This document shows positions 39,953 through 49,493 of a DNA stretch of 64,000 nt, piece by piece (the first letter of the stretch is position 1; each line of letters opens with the position of its first letter). This DNA is from Mycolicibacterium psychrotolerans (GTDB lineage Bacteria; Actinomycetota; Actinomycetes; Mycobacteriales; Mycobacteriaceae). The notes beneath the pieces were generated by a model. It had not been told where the DNA came from. It did not search any database and saw nothing but the letters and a program-made list of their open reading frames with translations. Where the stretch lies: the NCBI RefSeq assembly GCF_010729305.1, contig NZ_AP022574.1, positions 2,356,001 through 2,420,000 on the forward strand, read 5' to 3'. The position numbers and the translations under genes are program-made.

Positions 39953-41227
39953 ATGGCAGTATCCCCAGACGTGGACGTGACGCCGCTGGAGACCGCACCG
40001 GCGGCCCAGCCCGGCCGGATCCGGATGATCGTGGTGCTGGGCCTGCTGGTGGCGCTGGGCCCGCTGACCATCGACATGTACCTGCCGGCGTTGCCGAAGA
40101 TCGCCGACGACCTGTCGGTGTCCTCGTCGGTGGCGCAGTTGACGTTGACCGGCACGCTGGCCGGCCTGGCGCTGGGCCAGCTGATCATCGGTCCGCTGTC
40201 GGACTCGCTGGGCCGCCGCAAACCGCTGATCGGTGGCATCGTGCTGCACATGCTGGCGTCGCTGCTGTGCCTGTTCGCCCCCAACATCGCGGTACTGGGC
40301 ATCGCTCGCGGGCTGCAGGGCGTCGGCGCCGCGGCGGGCATGGTGGTGGCGATCGCGGTGGTCGGCGATCTCTACAAGGACAACGTCGCGGCGACGGTGA
40401 TGTCGCGGCTGATGCTGGTGCTCGGCGTCGCGCCGGTGCTGGCCCCGTCGCTGGGGGCCGCGGTGCTGCTGCACGCCTCCTGGCACTGGGTGTTCGCCGC
40501 CCTGGTCGTCGCCGCGGGCGCGTTGCTGGTGATGGCGGTGCTCGCGCTGCCGGAGACGCTCCCGGTCCGGCACCGGCGTCCGCTGAAGGTGACCGGCATC
40601 GCCCGGACCTACGCCGAGCTGCTGCGCGACACCCGGTTCGTGATGCTGGTGCTGGTCGCCGCGCTGGGCATGTCCGGGCTGTTCGCCTACATCGCGGGCG
40701 CCTCGTTCGTGCTGCAGGGCCGCTACGGCCTCGGGCAGACGGCGTTCGCGCTCGTGTTCGGTGCGGGCGCGATCGCGCTGATCGGGTCCACCCAGTGCAA
40801 CGTCGTGCTGCTGCGGCGCTTCTCCCCGCAGCAGATCATGGTGTGGGCGCTGGCCGCGGCTGCCCTGGCCGGTGTGGTCTTCGTCGCGGTGTCCGCGGCA
40901 CACGTCGGCGGCCTGTTCGGGTTCGTCCTGCCGGTGTGGGCGATCCTGGCCGCGATGGGGCTGGTGATCCCGAATGCCCCCGCCGTTGCGCTGACACGCC
41001 ACCCCGACGCGGCCGGTACCGCTGCGGCGCTGCTGGGCGCCTTCCAGTTCGGCATGGGCGCCGCCGTCGCGCCGGTCGTGGGCGTGCTGGGCAACGACGA
41101 ACTGGCGATGGCGGCCGTGATGGCCACCGGCGTGATCGTCGCGCTGGCCGCACTGCTGCTGACCGGCGAGCACCGTGCTTCGGCCGCCGACGCGGACGCC
41201 GTCGCGGCGGGTGCCGACTTGTCGTGA
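39953..41227 (+). CDS. MFS drug/H+ antiporter, Bcr/CflA type (DHA1)
   Basis: A 424-residue transporter with twelve predicted helices. The Bcr/CflA signature is clear: TIDMYLPALPKIADDLSVSSSVAQLTLTGTLAG (read in part) in helix 1-2, then GPLSDSLGRRKPL as motif A, RGLQGVGAAAGMVVAIAVVGDLY in helix 4-5. Such pumps export bicyclomycin, chloramphenicol or other small molecules. It starts a run of two MFS genes, but the second is 69 bp away and has its own TTG/ATG start region. It is not present at this place in M. tuberculosis as I recall. Confidence 0.93.
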   Translation: MAVSPDVDVTPLETAPAAQPGRIRMIVVLGLLVALGPLTIDMYLPALPKIADDLSVSSSVAQLTLTGTLAGLALGQLIIGPLSDSLGRRKPLIGGIVLHMLASLLCLFAPNIAVLGIARGLQGVGAAAGMVVAIAVVGDLYKDNVAATVMSRLMLVLGVAPVLAPSLGAAVLLHASWHWVFAALVVAAGALLVMAVLALPETLPVRHRRPLKVTGIARTYAELLRDTRFVMLVLVAALGMSGLFAYIAGASFVLQGRYGLGQTAFALVFGAGAIALIGSTQCNVVLLRRFSPQQIMVWALAAAALAGVVFVAVSAAHVGGLFGFVLPVWAILAAMGLVIPNAPAVALTRHPDAAGTAAALLGAFQFGMGAAVAPVVGVLGNDELAMAAVMATGVIVALAALLLTGEHRASAADADAVAAGADLS

Positions 41228-41296
41228 ATCTCGCCGGTCCGTAGCGTCGGCCGGAACCGTAGCCATTCGTCGATTGATGCCCAGTTGTCTTCCACC

Positions 41297-43129
41297 ATGC
41301 TCGAATCCGTGACGCCGCGCGCCCCGGGGGTCAACCCCTGGCACGCGCTGTGGGCGCTTCTGGTCGGCTTCTTCATGATCCTGGTCGACGCGACCATCGT
41401 GGCGGTCGCGAACCCGGCGATCATGGCGAACCTGGGGGTCGGCTACGACGCCGTGATCTGGGTGACCAGCGCCTACCTGCTGGCCTACGCGGTGCCGCTG
41501 CTGGTGGCCGGACGCCTCGGCGACCGGTACGGACCCAAGAACGTCTACCTGCTCGGGCTGACGGTGTTCACGCTGGCCTCGCTGTGGTGCGGGCTGGCCG
41601 ACACGATCGGTGTGCTGGTCGCAGCGCGGGTGCTGCAAGGGGTGGGTGCGGCGTTGCTCACCCCGCAGACCCTCTCCGTCATCACCAGGACGTTCCCGGC
41701 GCAGCGGCGCGGCGTCGCGATGAGCGTGTGGGGAGCGACGGCCGGGGTGGCCACGCTGGTGGGCCCGCTGGCCGGCGGTGTGCTGGTCGACCACCTGGGC
41801 TGGCAGTGGATCTTCTTCGTCAACGTGCCTGTCGGCCTGGTCGGTCTGGCGCTGGCCGTGCGGTTGGTGCCGACGCTGCCGACCCAGGGCCATCACTTCG
41901 ACCTGCCGGGTGTCGTGCTCTCCGGTGTCGGCATGTTCCTGATCGTTTTCGCGCTGCAGGAGGGGCAGTCCCACGACTGGGCGCCGTGGATCTGGGCCAC
42001 GATGGCGATCGGTGTCGCGGTGATGGCGGCGTTCGTGGTGTGGCAGTCGGTCAACCGCGGGGAGCCGCTGATCCCGCTGGCGATCTTCACCGACCGCGAT
42101 TTCTCGATGTCCAATCTCGGTGTCGCCACGATCGGATTCGTCGCCACGTCGATGATCCTGCCGCTGATGTTCTACGCCCAGGCGGTGTGCGGGCTCACCC
42201 CGACGCGGGCGGCGTTGCTGACCGCCCCGATGGCGGTCGCGACCGGTGTGCTGGCCCCCGCGGTCGGCAAGATCGTCGACCGCGCGCACCCGCGGCCGGT
42301 GATCGGGTTCGGTTTCTCGGTGATGGCGATCGGGCTCACGTGGCTGTCGGTGGAGATGACGCCGACGACTCCGATCTGGCGGCTGGTGCTTCCGCTGACC
42401 GCCATGGGCGTGGGGATGGCGTTCATCTGGTCGCCGTTGGCCGCGACGGCCACCCGAAACCTGCCGACGCAGCTCGCCGGCGCGGGATCCGGGGTGTACA
42501 ACACCACGCGACAGGTCGGGTCGGTGTTGGGCAGCGCGGGCATGGCCGCGTTCATGGCGTCCCGGCTCTCGGCGGAGATGCCCGGCGCGGCGGATGCGGC
42601 CCCGCAGTCCGAGGGCTCCGTCGCGCAGTTGCCCGGCTTCCTGCACGCCCCGTTCGCGGCCGCGATGTCGCAGGCGATGCTGCTGCCGGCCTTCGTCGCG
42701 CTGTTCGGTGTGGTGGCCGCGCTGTTCCTGATCGGCATGGTCGGCTCCCGGTTCGCCCCGGCTCCGGCCACCCCACAGCCCGCCGAGGCCGGCGTCGACG
42801 ACGACTTCAACGACGACGACTTCAACGACGACGACTTCAACGACGACGAGTACGTCGACGACGACGAGTACGTCGAGTACGTCGTCGACTGGGGCGGTGC
42901 TGACACCGACGCCGACGCCGACACCGACGTGCTCGATCGGGCCGCCCCCGAGCCGCCGGCCGAGCCCATCGATCGCGGCGCGGACGCCGAGACCACGACC
43001 CACGAATGGCGCGCCATCCTCGACCAGCTCTTGTCCGAGTCGGCGCCGCGCAACGGACACAACGGGTCTCCCGCCGACGGCGACGCGAACTCCTACGGCA
43101 GGCACTCTCGCGGGCCGGATACCGCCTAG
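41297..43129 (+). CDS. MFS drug/H+ antiporter, EmrB/QacA type DHA2 (Rv1250-like), with acidic repeat tail
   Basis: A 610-residue transporter with fourteen predicted helices. [19 protein letters not shown] in helix 1, [16 protein letters not shown] as motif [18 protein letters not shown] in helix 4 and [14 protein letters not shown] in helix 6 place it in the QacA/EmrB group. After the last helix (to about residue 480) comes an acidic cytoplasmic tail of about 130 residues, which starts with five 15-bp units encoding DDDFN or DDEYV (42797-42871). ATG 41297 is used; a TTG at 41285 is possible. It overlaps the convergent flavoprotein gene by 4 bp. Confidence 0.93.
   Translation: MLESVTPRAPGVNPWHALWALLVGFFMILVDATIVAVANPAIMANLGVGYDAVIWVTSAYLLAYAVPLLVAGRLGDRYGPKNVYLLGLTVFTLASLWCGLADTIGVLVAARVLQGVGAALLTPQTLSVITRTFPAQRRGVAMSVWGATAGVATLVGPLAGGVLVDHLGWQWIFFVNVPVGLVGLALAVRLVPTLPTQGHHFDLPGVVLSGVGMFLIVFALQEGQSHDWAPWIWATMAIGVAVMAAFVVWQSVNRGEPLIPLAIFTDRDFSMSNLGVATIGFVATSMILPLMFYAQAVCGLTPTRAALLTAPMAVATGVLAPAVGKIVDRAHPRPVIGFGFSVMAIGLTWLSVEMTPTTPIWRLVLPLTAMGVGMAFIWSPLAATATRNLPTQLAGAGSGVYNTTRQVGSVLGSAGMAAFMASRLSAEMPGAADAAPQSEGSVAQLPGFLHAPFAAAMSQAMLLPAFVALFGVVAALFLIGMVGSRFAPAPATPQPAEAGVDDDFNDDDFNDDDFNDDEYVDDDEYVEYVVDWGGADTDADADTDVLDRAAPEPPAEPIDRGADAETTTHEWRAILDQLLSESAPRNGHNGSPADGDANSYGRHSRGPDTA
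42797..42871 (+). repeat. Five 15-bp coding tandem units (DDDFN x3, DDEYV x2)
   Basis: Three identical GACGACGACTTCAAC units, then two GACGACGAGTACGTC units, in frame in the cytoplasmic tail of the MFS pump. Slipped-strand changes here would alter tail length without a frameshift. Confidence 0.85.
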
Positions 43130-44517
43130 CCGCGCTCCATCAGGGCCTCGAGCTGCGCGTTGGTCTTCGTCAGCGCCGACGTCAGCGCACCGAACGCCCG
43201 GTCCCGCACGCGCGGCTTGTCCGCGAAATCCGGGAACAGGTCGCGCAGCACGTTGAGCCTGCACGCCTTCAGCCAGTCCATCAGCTCGGGATCCTTGAGC
43301 CAACGCACCTGAGCTTCGTTGTCCGACAGCAGGATTCGCAGCCAGTCCACCGGCGCGTCGGGGTGGGGGATCGGCGCGCACAGGTCGTTGCGGATGGCGT
43401 CGTCGTCGTAGCCGGCTTCGACATGGGCGATGAACGCCGAGCTGAACACCTGCTGGCATCCGCGCACGCTCTGCAGCGTGATCCGGCCGCCGTCGAACAC
43501 CGGCACCGACGGCGGCCGTGGCAACCCCTGGGTGGTGCAGTCGACGTACAGCGACGGCGTGGGTACCTCGACCTGTCCGTCGCGCAGCACGATGCGGTCG
43601 TGCTCGGCGCGTTCCAGGTGGCCCAGCCGCACCACGTCCTCGATCAGGCGCAGCTGCTCGAGCTCACCGGCGGACACGATGGCGCAGTGGTACATCGTCG
43701 GCGTCCTGCCCGGATCCAGACGAAAGACGGTGCCGTCGGCCTCGAGTCGCAGGAACAGATCGTCGACCGACGTGGCCTCAGCGATGGCCGCCATCCGGGA
43801 AGCGATCGACTCCCGCAGCGTCTTGACGAACCGCTCGCCAGGCTGGATGTCGGCGCGGTTGAGCAGCCACGAGTCGCGCGGCATGATCCACCGCAGTCGC
43901 TCGGGCCCGACGCCGGAGCGCATCAGCCAGAGACAGCAGTCCATGCCGGTCTTGCCGCCGCCGACGATCGTGAAGTGGTCCCGGCCGGCCGCACGGCGCG
44001 GCAGGTCGTTGGGGGTGACGGCGTCCACGCCGTCGTCGACCGAGAACGGCGCCGAACGCATCGACTGCACGACGGTCAGCAGATACGTCGCGTCCACCAC
44101 CCGGCGCCGCACCGTCACCGTGTGCTCCACCCCGTCGAGGGTGCGAAACCTGTTGTCGCCCAGATGATGTGACGACGGAAAATACGACAGCCGGCCGGTC
44201 GGCAGCAGCTGGTGGCGCATCACCTGGTCGTAGTAGGCGCACACCTCGTGGCCGCTGGCCAGCTCGAAGAAACCCGCGTTCGGCCCGGTCTCGTCGATCC
44301 AGTCCTCGTTGCCCAGCGCACGCGAGTTCACGCCGTAATACGCCGAGGGCTGGTGCAGCCGCACGAACGGATACACCCAGTTCCAGTGGCCGCCGGGCTG
44401 GTGGTTGTCGTCGACGAGCACGATCGTCGCATCGGTCTCGCTGAGCATCGTGTCGACGAACGCCATACCCATCGCGCCCGCGCCGATGACGAGATAGTCA
44501 GCCTCGATGCTGCTCAT
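43126..44517 (-). CDS. FAD/NAD(P)-dependent oxidoreductase, monooxygenase-like
   Basis: A 463-residue flavoprotein. Two dinucleotide sites are visible: [19 protein letters not shown] at the N-terminus for FAD, and [18 protein letters not shown] near residue 185 for NAD(P)[23 protein letters not shown] near 43 recalls flavin monooxygenases, and DCTTQGL marks the FAD-domain return. The substrate is unknown; no partner gene is adjacent. ATG 44517 is 7 nt after a TAGCGT box, which favours it over a start three codons upstream. Confidence 0.85.
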   Translation of the reverse strand: MSSIEADYLVIGAGAMGMAFVDTMLSETDATIVLVDDNHQPGGHWNWVYPFVRLHQPSAYYGVNSRALGNEDWIDETGPNAGFFELASGHEVCAYYDQVMRHQLLPTGRLSYFPSSHHLGDNRFRTLDGVEHTVTVRRRVVDATYLLTVVQSMRSAPFSVDDGVDAVTPNDLPRRAAGRDHFTIVGGGKTGMDCCLWLMRSGVGPERLRWIMPRDSWLLNRADIQPGERFVKTLRESIASRMAAIAEATSVDDLFLRLEADGTVFRLDPGRTPTMYHCAIVSAGELEQLRLIEDVVRLGHLERAEHDRIVLRDGQVEVPTPSLYVDCTTQGLPRPPSVPVFDGGRITLQSVRGCQQVFSSAFIAHVEAGYDDDAIRNDLCAPIPHPDAPVDWLRILLSDNEAQVRWLKDPELMDWLKACRLNVLRDLFPDFADKPRVRDRAFGALTSALTKTNAQLEALMERG

Positions 44518-44524
44518 CGGCGCC

Positions 44525-44530
44525 ACGCTA
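44525..44530 (-). promoter_or_regulatory. -10 box for leaderless flavoprotein mRNA
   Basis: TAGCGT on the minus strand, 7 nt before ATG 44517; it lies just after the stop of the upstream FAD-linked oxidase gene. Confidence 0.55.
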
Positions 44531-44545
44531 CTTCAAGCCGCCCCG

Positions 44546-45904
44546 TCAGCCGAACAGCACCGCGGGGTTCAGGTAGCCGGTGGGGTCGAAGGCCGCCTTG
44601 ACCGCCCGCATCGCCGCGATGTCGGCGTCGGTGCGCGACATCGACACGTAGTCCCGCTTGCGGGTGCCCACCCCGTGTTCGGAGCTGACGTTGCCGTCGT
44701 GGCGGGCGATCAGAGCCATCATCGCGGTGTAGAGCGCGTGCTCGCGGTCGCCGGTCAGCGTGCACCGCACGATGTTGAGGTGCAGATTGCCCTCGCCCAC
44801 GTGCCCGAACAGCACCGGGATGGCATCCGGGGCGTGCTCGGCGATCAGCTCGGCGGACTCGGCCGCGAACGCGCTGATCGACGAAAGGGGCAGCGAGACA
44901 TCGAATTTCAATGGCGGACCATAAACGCCGAGCACATCGGCGACGGCCTCGCGCACCTGCCACAGCCGCTGCTGGGCGCCGCCGTCGACCCCGACGGCGG
45001 GCTCGCCGCACAGCTCGGCCTCCGACAGCGCCTCGGCGAGCCGGTCGGTCAGGTCGGTCTCCCCGGCCAGCTCGATCAGCAGTTGCCAGGCGCCCTCCAC
45101 GGGTGCGGCCACCCCGGCGTGCTCGGCGGTCAGGGCGCTGGCCCGAGCGTCGATGAGCTCCAGCGCCGCGATCCCCTCCATGTCGCGGAACAGGCGGGCG
45201 GTCGCGATCAGCGCGTCGAGGTCGGCGTAGCCGCAGATGGCGGTGACGCGCTGCCGTGGCGACGGATGCAGACGCAGGTCCAGCCCGGTGATCACCCCGA
45301 GTGTGCCCTCGGCGCCGACGAACAGCGACGCCAGGTCGTAGCCGGTGTTGTCGCTGCGTACCTGGCTGTGCCGGTGCACCACCGACCCGTCGGGCAGCAC
45401 CACGTCGAGGCCGAGCACCTGCTCGCCCATGTTGCCGTAGCAGACCGTGCGCAACCCGCCGGCATTCGTCGACGCCATACCGCCGACCGTCGCCGAGTCG
45501 CGGGCGGCCAGGTCCACCCCGAACACCAGTCCCGCCGCCGTCGCGGCGCGCTGCACCTCGGCCAGCGTCACCCCGGCACCGACCTGGACCCGCCGCTCCA
45601 CCGTGTCGACCTCACCGATCTCACGCAGCCGCTCGGTGGACAGCAGCACGTCATCGTGCTCGGGCACCGTTCCCGCCACCAGCGACGTCCGGCCGCCCTG
45701 CACGGTCACGCTGACCCCGGCGTCGCGGCACGCCGTCAGCACCGCCGCGACCTCCTCGGCGGATCCGGGCCGCACCAGCACCGCGGCGCGGCCCCGGTAC
45801 CGGCCCGTGTAGTCCACGCTGCGGCCGCCGAGCACGTCGGGGTCGGTGCTCACCTGCGAGGCACCCACGATCGCGGCGAGCCGTTCGGTCAGCGCTTCGG
45901 TCAT
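44546..45904 (-). CDS. FAD-linked oxidase, GlcD / D-2-hydroxyacid dehydrogenase type
   Basis: A 452-residue PCMH-type flavoenzyme. The FAD-binding half has VQGGRTSLVAGTVPE near residue 68, SATVGGMASTNAGG near 138 and SLFVGAEGTLGVITG near 190; the C-terminal FAD-oxidase domain ends with the His-rich FGHVGEGNLHLNIV, SSEHGVGTRKRDY and AFDPTGYLNPAVLF blocks. Relatives oxidise D-lactate, glycolate or D-2-hydroxyglutarate. ATG 45904 overlaps the helicase stop by four bases, so it is made together with that unrelated protein. A paralogue of the same type lies at 55839-57206. Confidence 0.92.
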   Translation of the reverse strand: MTEALTERLAAIVGASQVSTDPDVLGGRSVDYTGRYRGRAAVLVRPGSAEEVAAVLTACRDAGVSVTVQGGRTSLVAGTVPEHDDVLLSTERLREIGEVDTVERRVQVGAGVTLAEVQRAATAAGLVFGVDLAARDSATVGGMASTNAGGLRTVCYGNMGEQVLGLDVVLPDGSVVHRHSQVRSDNTGYDLASLFVGAEGTLGVITGLDLRLHPSPRQRVTAICGYADLDALIATARLFRDMEGIAALELIDARASALTAEHAGVAAPVEGAWQLLIELAGETDLTDRLAEALSEAELCGEPAVGVDGGAQQRLWQVREAVADVLGVYGPPLKFDVSLPLSSISAFAAESAELIAEHAPDAIPVLFGHVGEGNLHLNIVRCTLTGDREHALYTAMMALIARHDGNVSSEHGVGTRKRDYVSMSRTDADIAAMRAVKAAFDPTGYLNPAVLFG

Positions 45905-48900
45905 GGGGCCGGTGTATCACATGAGCTCAACGACAGGAACGCGCCCAGCTCCACCAGGCGGTCGGGCGTGCCGGGCAGATAGTCGGTCAGCTGCGCCGAG
46001 CGCACGATCACCGCCAGGTACTTCGCCCGGCTCACAGCGACGTTCAACCGGTTCCGGTTGAGCAGGAACGCGATTCCGCGGGGCACATCGTCGATCGAGG
46101 ACGCCGTCATCGACAGGAACACCACCGGGGCCTGCTGGCCCTGGAACTTGTCGACCGTGCCGACCGCCACGTCGGTGAAACCGGCCGCGTCGAGATGGCC
46201 GCGCACCAGCACCACCTGCGCGTTGTAGGGCGTGACGACGAGCACGTCGCGCTGGCCGAGCGGGCGGGTGCCGTCCTCGTCGGTCCACGGGGTGCCGAGC
46301 AGGCCGCGCAGCGCGGCGACGATCGCCGCGGCCTCCTCGGGGCTGTCCGTGGCGTTGCCCTGGTGCTCGACGGCCAGCGTGCGGACCCCGGGCGCGACGC
46401 CGTCGAGCCGGCGCGCGGCGGTCACGTCCACATGGGAGTGCAGCCGGTTGTCGTAGGACAGCCGGGACACCCCGCGGCACACCTCGGGATGCATCCGGTA
46501 GGAGCGGTCCAGGAAGTAGCCCCGCTCGGGCGGCAGCGTGTGGTGCCCGTCGACCAGCCACGCCAACGCCGAACCGTCGACCGGTTCGGGGTGGGTGCCC
46601 TGGCTCACCTGCGGCAGCTGCTGCGGGTCGCCGAGCAGCAGCAGGTTGCGCGCCGCGCGCGCCACCGCGATCGTGTTGGCGAGGCTGAACTGGCCGGCCT
46701 CCTCGACGACCAGCAGGTCCAGCGATTCGGCCGGAACACGACGGCCATTGGCGAAGTCCCATGCGGTACCGCCGATCACGCAGCCCTCGTGGTCGGAGAT
46801 GAAAGCCGGATAGTCCTTCTCGTCGATGTCCCGCCACGGTGCGTCCGCGGACTTCTTCTTGCCCACCCGCGCGCCGTCGACGCCGGCCCGCAGGATGCCG
46901 GCGAACAGGTTCTCCACGACGGCGTGGGCCTGCGCGACCACGCCGATCCGCCAGCCGTGGTCGACCACCAGCGAGGCGATCACCTGCGCGGCGGTGAACG
47001 TCTTGCCGGTGCCGGGCGGGCCGTGCACCGCGAGGTACGACGAGTCGAGGTCGAGTAGCGCGGCGGTGATGTCGGCGGCGACGGCGCCGGTGTCGGGCAG
47101 CGCGGCGCCGCTGCGGGTGCGCGGCGCTCGGCGCAGCAACAGGTCGGTCATCGCACCGGGGCGCAGCCGGGGCAGGGCGTCGGCGACGTCCTGTGCGGTG
47201 GCGGCGATCGATTCGGCCAGCGGCTTGGTGCTGATCGGCGGTCCCGGCGTCAGCGCGAACGGCACCTGGGTGAAGATGTCGCCGTCCTTGGGTTGCCGCT
47301 CGACGACGGTCACCTCGGTGGGCGCCTCGACGTTGTCGCACCCCACCACCGACACCACGGCGTAGCCGCGCCGGTCGGGGTCGTCGGACAGGCCCGCGGG
47401 CGCGGGCGGGTCGTAGAGCGCGTACATCTCGCGGTCCAGGTCGCCGTTGGCGATCTGGCCTCGAAGAATCAAGCGGCGCTGCGGTTTCCGGGCCCGTGGC
47501 GGTTGGTGCCAGTCTTCGGCGATCTCGTGGCCGTCGACGATGAACACGCCACTGCTGTCGGCCCACTCCTCGACCGGGTTGTTGACGCGATCGAAGTGAC
47601 CCCACCAGAACGGTTTGTCCTCGCGCTTGTGAAAGCCCTTGGCGGCGGCGATCAGTGTGACCGCCGTCTGCTCGGGTGTGCGCGGTTCCACGCCGTCACC
47701 GGCGAACCCCAGCAGCCGGCGTTCGACCGCGTCGACCTCCGCCGCGTCGGGTTTCGCGCCGTCGACCGGCACCGGCCCGCGGGGCGGCACCCCGGATTCG
47801 ATGGCGCGCGCCACCAGCCAGTCCCGCAGCCGGCGGGTCGACCGGCAGTCGTAGCGGTTGTACTCCTCGATCTCCTTGAGCACGGTCGCGGCGTCGTCGG
47901 CGTGGCCGGCGTCGCGCAGCTCGCAGTAGCGCGCGTACTCGGTGATCGACGCGGTGGCCGTGGTGACCTCACCGTCGCGCAGCTCGTTGCCCATGTAGAG
48001 CGGCTCGAGCGACTTGATGCTGTAGTTCTCGGTGCCCACGCGAAGGCTCTTGCGCACCAACGGATACAGGTCGACCAGCACGCCCTCGCGCAGCAGCTCG
48101 TCGACGTCGTGCTCGCCGACGCCGTAGCGGCCGGCCAACCGCAGCAGCGTGCTCTTCTCGTATGCCGCGTAGTGGTAGATGTGCATGCCGGGGTGGCGCC
48201 GCCGCCGCTTGCGCACCAGGTCCAGGAATGCGACCAGCGCCGCGCGTTCCTCGGCGCGGGAGTGTGCCCACAGCGGGGAGAACTCATCGGCGACGGTCAG
48301 TACACCCCACAGGTATTCGAGTCCCCACTTGTATCCGTCGGCGGTCCACAGCGGGTCGCCCTCGAAGTCGAAGAAGAGGTCGCCCCTGTCGGCGTCGGGC
48401 AGCACCATCAACGGTTGCGGGTCGACCAGCCGGTAGGGCGGCTTGCCGTCGACCCGGTCGGCGATCTGCAGCCTCGCCTGCGCGGTGAGCGCGCCCACGG
48501 TGCGGGGGGAGAGTTCGGCGACCGGGCCCTCGTGGGCGGCCAGGTCGTGCACGGTCGTGATGCCCGCGTCGAACAGCCGCGCCCGCTGGCTGACGCGCAT
48601 CCCTGCGACCAGCAGCAGATCGTCGCGGGCGCGGACCTCCTGCTCGCATTCGGCGCAGCGGAAACAGGCGCGCACGGACTCGTTCTCCCACGCCACCGGC
48701 GCGTCGCCGGCCAGGTGCTCGTCGAGCAGGCGCTGCAACGCGGCACGGCGGGGGCGGTACACCGGCAGCAGTTCGTCGACGGGGTAGCTGACGGTCGCGC
48801 CGTCGCCGAGCACGAGGTCCACCTCCGGCGCCACCGGCACCCCGGCCGCGGTGAGGGTGTCGACGTAGGCCGCCAACTGCAGCAGGGCCTCGACCTTCAC

Positions 48901-49326
48901 GGAGCGGGCCAGCTTGGTGTCCCGTAACCGGTAGCGCGGCCCCTGCCCTGGGCTTTCCCCGTTCTCCAGCAGCAGGAAGTCGGCGAAACCGACGAACCGA
49001 CCGTCGAACATCGCGGCCTGGAAGATCACCGGCGCCCTGCGCTCGATCGCGCGCAGCGTCTGGTCGGCCGCCGCGGTCAGCCCCGCGATCGTGTAGTCCG
49101 GCCGGCCGATGACGGTGACCTCGCTGTCGCGGCGCAGCGCGTCGAGGTGCCGCTGCTCGTGCTCGTCGCCGAGTTGCGATGTCCGAGCCAGCAATTCGTC
49201 ATCACCGGACACTGCGGGGCCGCGGCCGAGCTTGACATCGAACGACCGCAGCAGCGCGTACTCGCAGCGAGCGGCCGCGGCGAGGTCGGAGGCGCTGTAG
49301 ACCACTCGGCCCTCGATGACGAACAC
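45901..49326 (-). CDS. TM0106-type RecB-like nuclease fused to SF1 helicase (Rv1251c-like)
   Basis: A 1141-residue protein. The N-terminal third is a RecB-like PD-(D/E)XK nuclease (GRFVGFADFLLL and RDTKLARSVKVEALLQLAAY near residues 118-165) followed by a Cys cluster (ACFRCAECEQE near 218). An RNase H-like DEDD region comes next (LFFDFEGDPLW near 320, HIYHYAAYEKSTLLRL near 385). The C-terminal half is an SF1 helicase of the Upf1/Dna2 kind: GPPGTGKTFTAAQ, VVEEAGQFS, LLGDPQQLPQVS, VGTVDKFQGQQAPVVF and NRLNVAVSRAK. A DNA repair or processing role is likely, but none is shown. GTG 49326 is 6 nt after a TACAGT box. Confidence 0.92.
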   Translation of the reverse strand: MFVIEGRVVYSASDLAAAARCEYALLRSFDVKLGRGPAVSGDDELLARTSQLGDEHEQRHLDALRRDSEVTVIGRPDYTIAGLTAAADQTLRAIERRAPVIFQAAMFDGRFVGFADFLLLENGESPGQGPRYRLRDTKLARSVKVEALLQLAAYVDTLTAAGVPVAPEVDLVLGDGATVSYPVDELLPVYRPRRAALQRLLDEHLAGDAPVAWENESVRACFRCAECEQEVRARDDLLLVAGMRVSQRARLFDAGITTVHDLAAHEGPVAELSPRTVGALTAQARLQIADRVDGKPPYRLVDPQPLMVLPDADRGDLFFDFEGDPLWTADGYKWGLEYLWGVLTVADEFSPLWAHSRAEERAALVAFLDLVRKRRRRHPGMHIYHYAAYEKSTLLRLAGRYGVGEHDVDELLREGVLVDLYPLVRKSLRVGTENYSIKSLEPLYMGNELRDGEVTTATASITEYARYCELRDAGHADDAATVLKEIEEYNRYDCRSTRRLRDWLVARAIESGVPPRGPVPVDGAKPDAAEVDAVERRLLGFAGDGVEPRTPEQTAVTLIAAAKGFHKREDKPFWWGHFDRVNNPVEEWADSSGVFIVDGHEIAEDWHQPPRARKPQRRLILRGQIANGDLDREMYALYDPPAPAGLSDDPDRRGYAVVSVVGCDNVEAPTEVTVVERQPKDGDIFTQVPFALTPGPPISTKPLAESIAATAQDVADALPRLRPGAMTDLLLRRAPRTRSGAALPDTGAVAADITAALLDLDSSYLAVHGPPGTGKTFTAAQVIASLVVDHGWRIGVVAQAHAVVENLFAGILRAGVDGARVGKKKSADAPWRDIDEKDYPAFISDHEGCVIGGTAWDFANGRRVPAESLDLLVVEEAGQFSLANTIAVARAARNLLLLGDPQQLPQVSQGTHPEPVDGSALAWLVDGHHTLPPERGYFLDRSYRMHPEVCRGVSRLSYDNRLHSHVDVTAARRLDGVAPGVRTLAVEHQGNATDSPEEAAAIVAALRGLLGTPWTDEDGTRPLGQRDVLVVTPYNAQVVLVRGHLDAAGFTDVAVGTVDKFQGQQAPVVFLSMTASSIDDVPRGIAFLLNRNRLNVAVSRAKYLAVIVRSAQLTDYLPGTPDRLVELGAFLSLSSCDTPAP

Positions 49327-49332
49327 GTCGCC

Positions 49333-49338
49333 ACTGTA
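49333..49338 (-). promoter_or_regulatory. -10 box for leaderless nuclease-helicase operon
   Basis: TACAGT on the minus strand, 6 nt before GTG 49326. Confidence 0.55.
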
Positions 49339-49377
49339 AGGCAGAGGTCCGACGCCCCCACCCCGCCGCGGAAGTGG

Positions 49378-49397
49378 GGGGCACGTCCCGCTTGCGG
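49378..49397. repeat. Short GC-rich repeat GGGGCACSTCCCGCTTGCGG, copy 2
   Basis: Matches 11783-11802 with one mismatch, and its last four bases are the first four of the 60-bp palindrome that follows. Confidence 0.6.
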
Positions 49398-49453
49398 AAG
49401 CGCATTCCCTGGTCGCTGCAGGGCGAGAATCACAGCCCGGAATGCGCTTCCGC
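49394..49453. repeat. 59/60-bp palindromic intergenic element, copy 2
   Basis: Perfect 15-bp arms GCGGAAGCGCATTCC (49394-49408) and GGAATGCGCTTCCGC (49439-49453) around a 30-bp centre. It matches the reverse complement of 18481-18539. It lies in the 167-bp gap between the nuclease-helicase start and the stop of the channel-like gene. Confidence 0.85.
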
Positions 49454-49493
49454 GTGGGAAGTGGCTCAGCGTGGGGGGCTCAGCCTGGCAGGT

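Noticed and set aside
42797..42871. The 15-bp repeats considered as a CRISPR-like or regulatory array
   Set aside because: Units are contiguous without spacers, in frame within a gene and code for a simple acidic repeat.
39941..43459. A 1172-codon open frame on the minus strand opposite the two MFS pumps
   Set aside because: It is antisense to two clear transporters, very rich in Arg, His, Gln and Gly, and shows no domain; such frames are expected opposite GC-rich genes with strong third-position bias.
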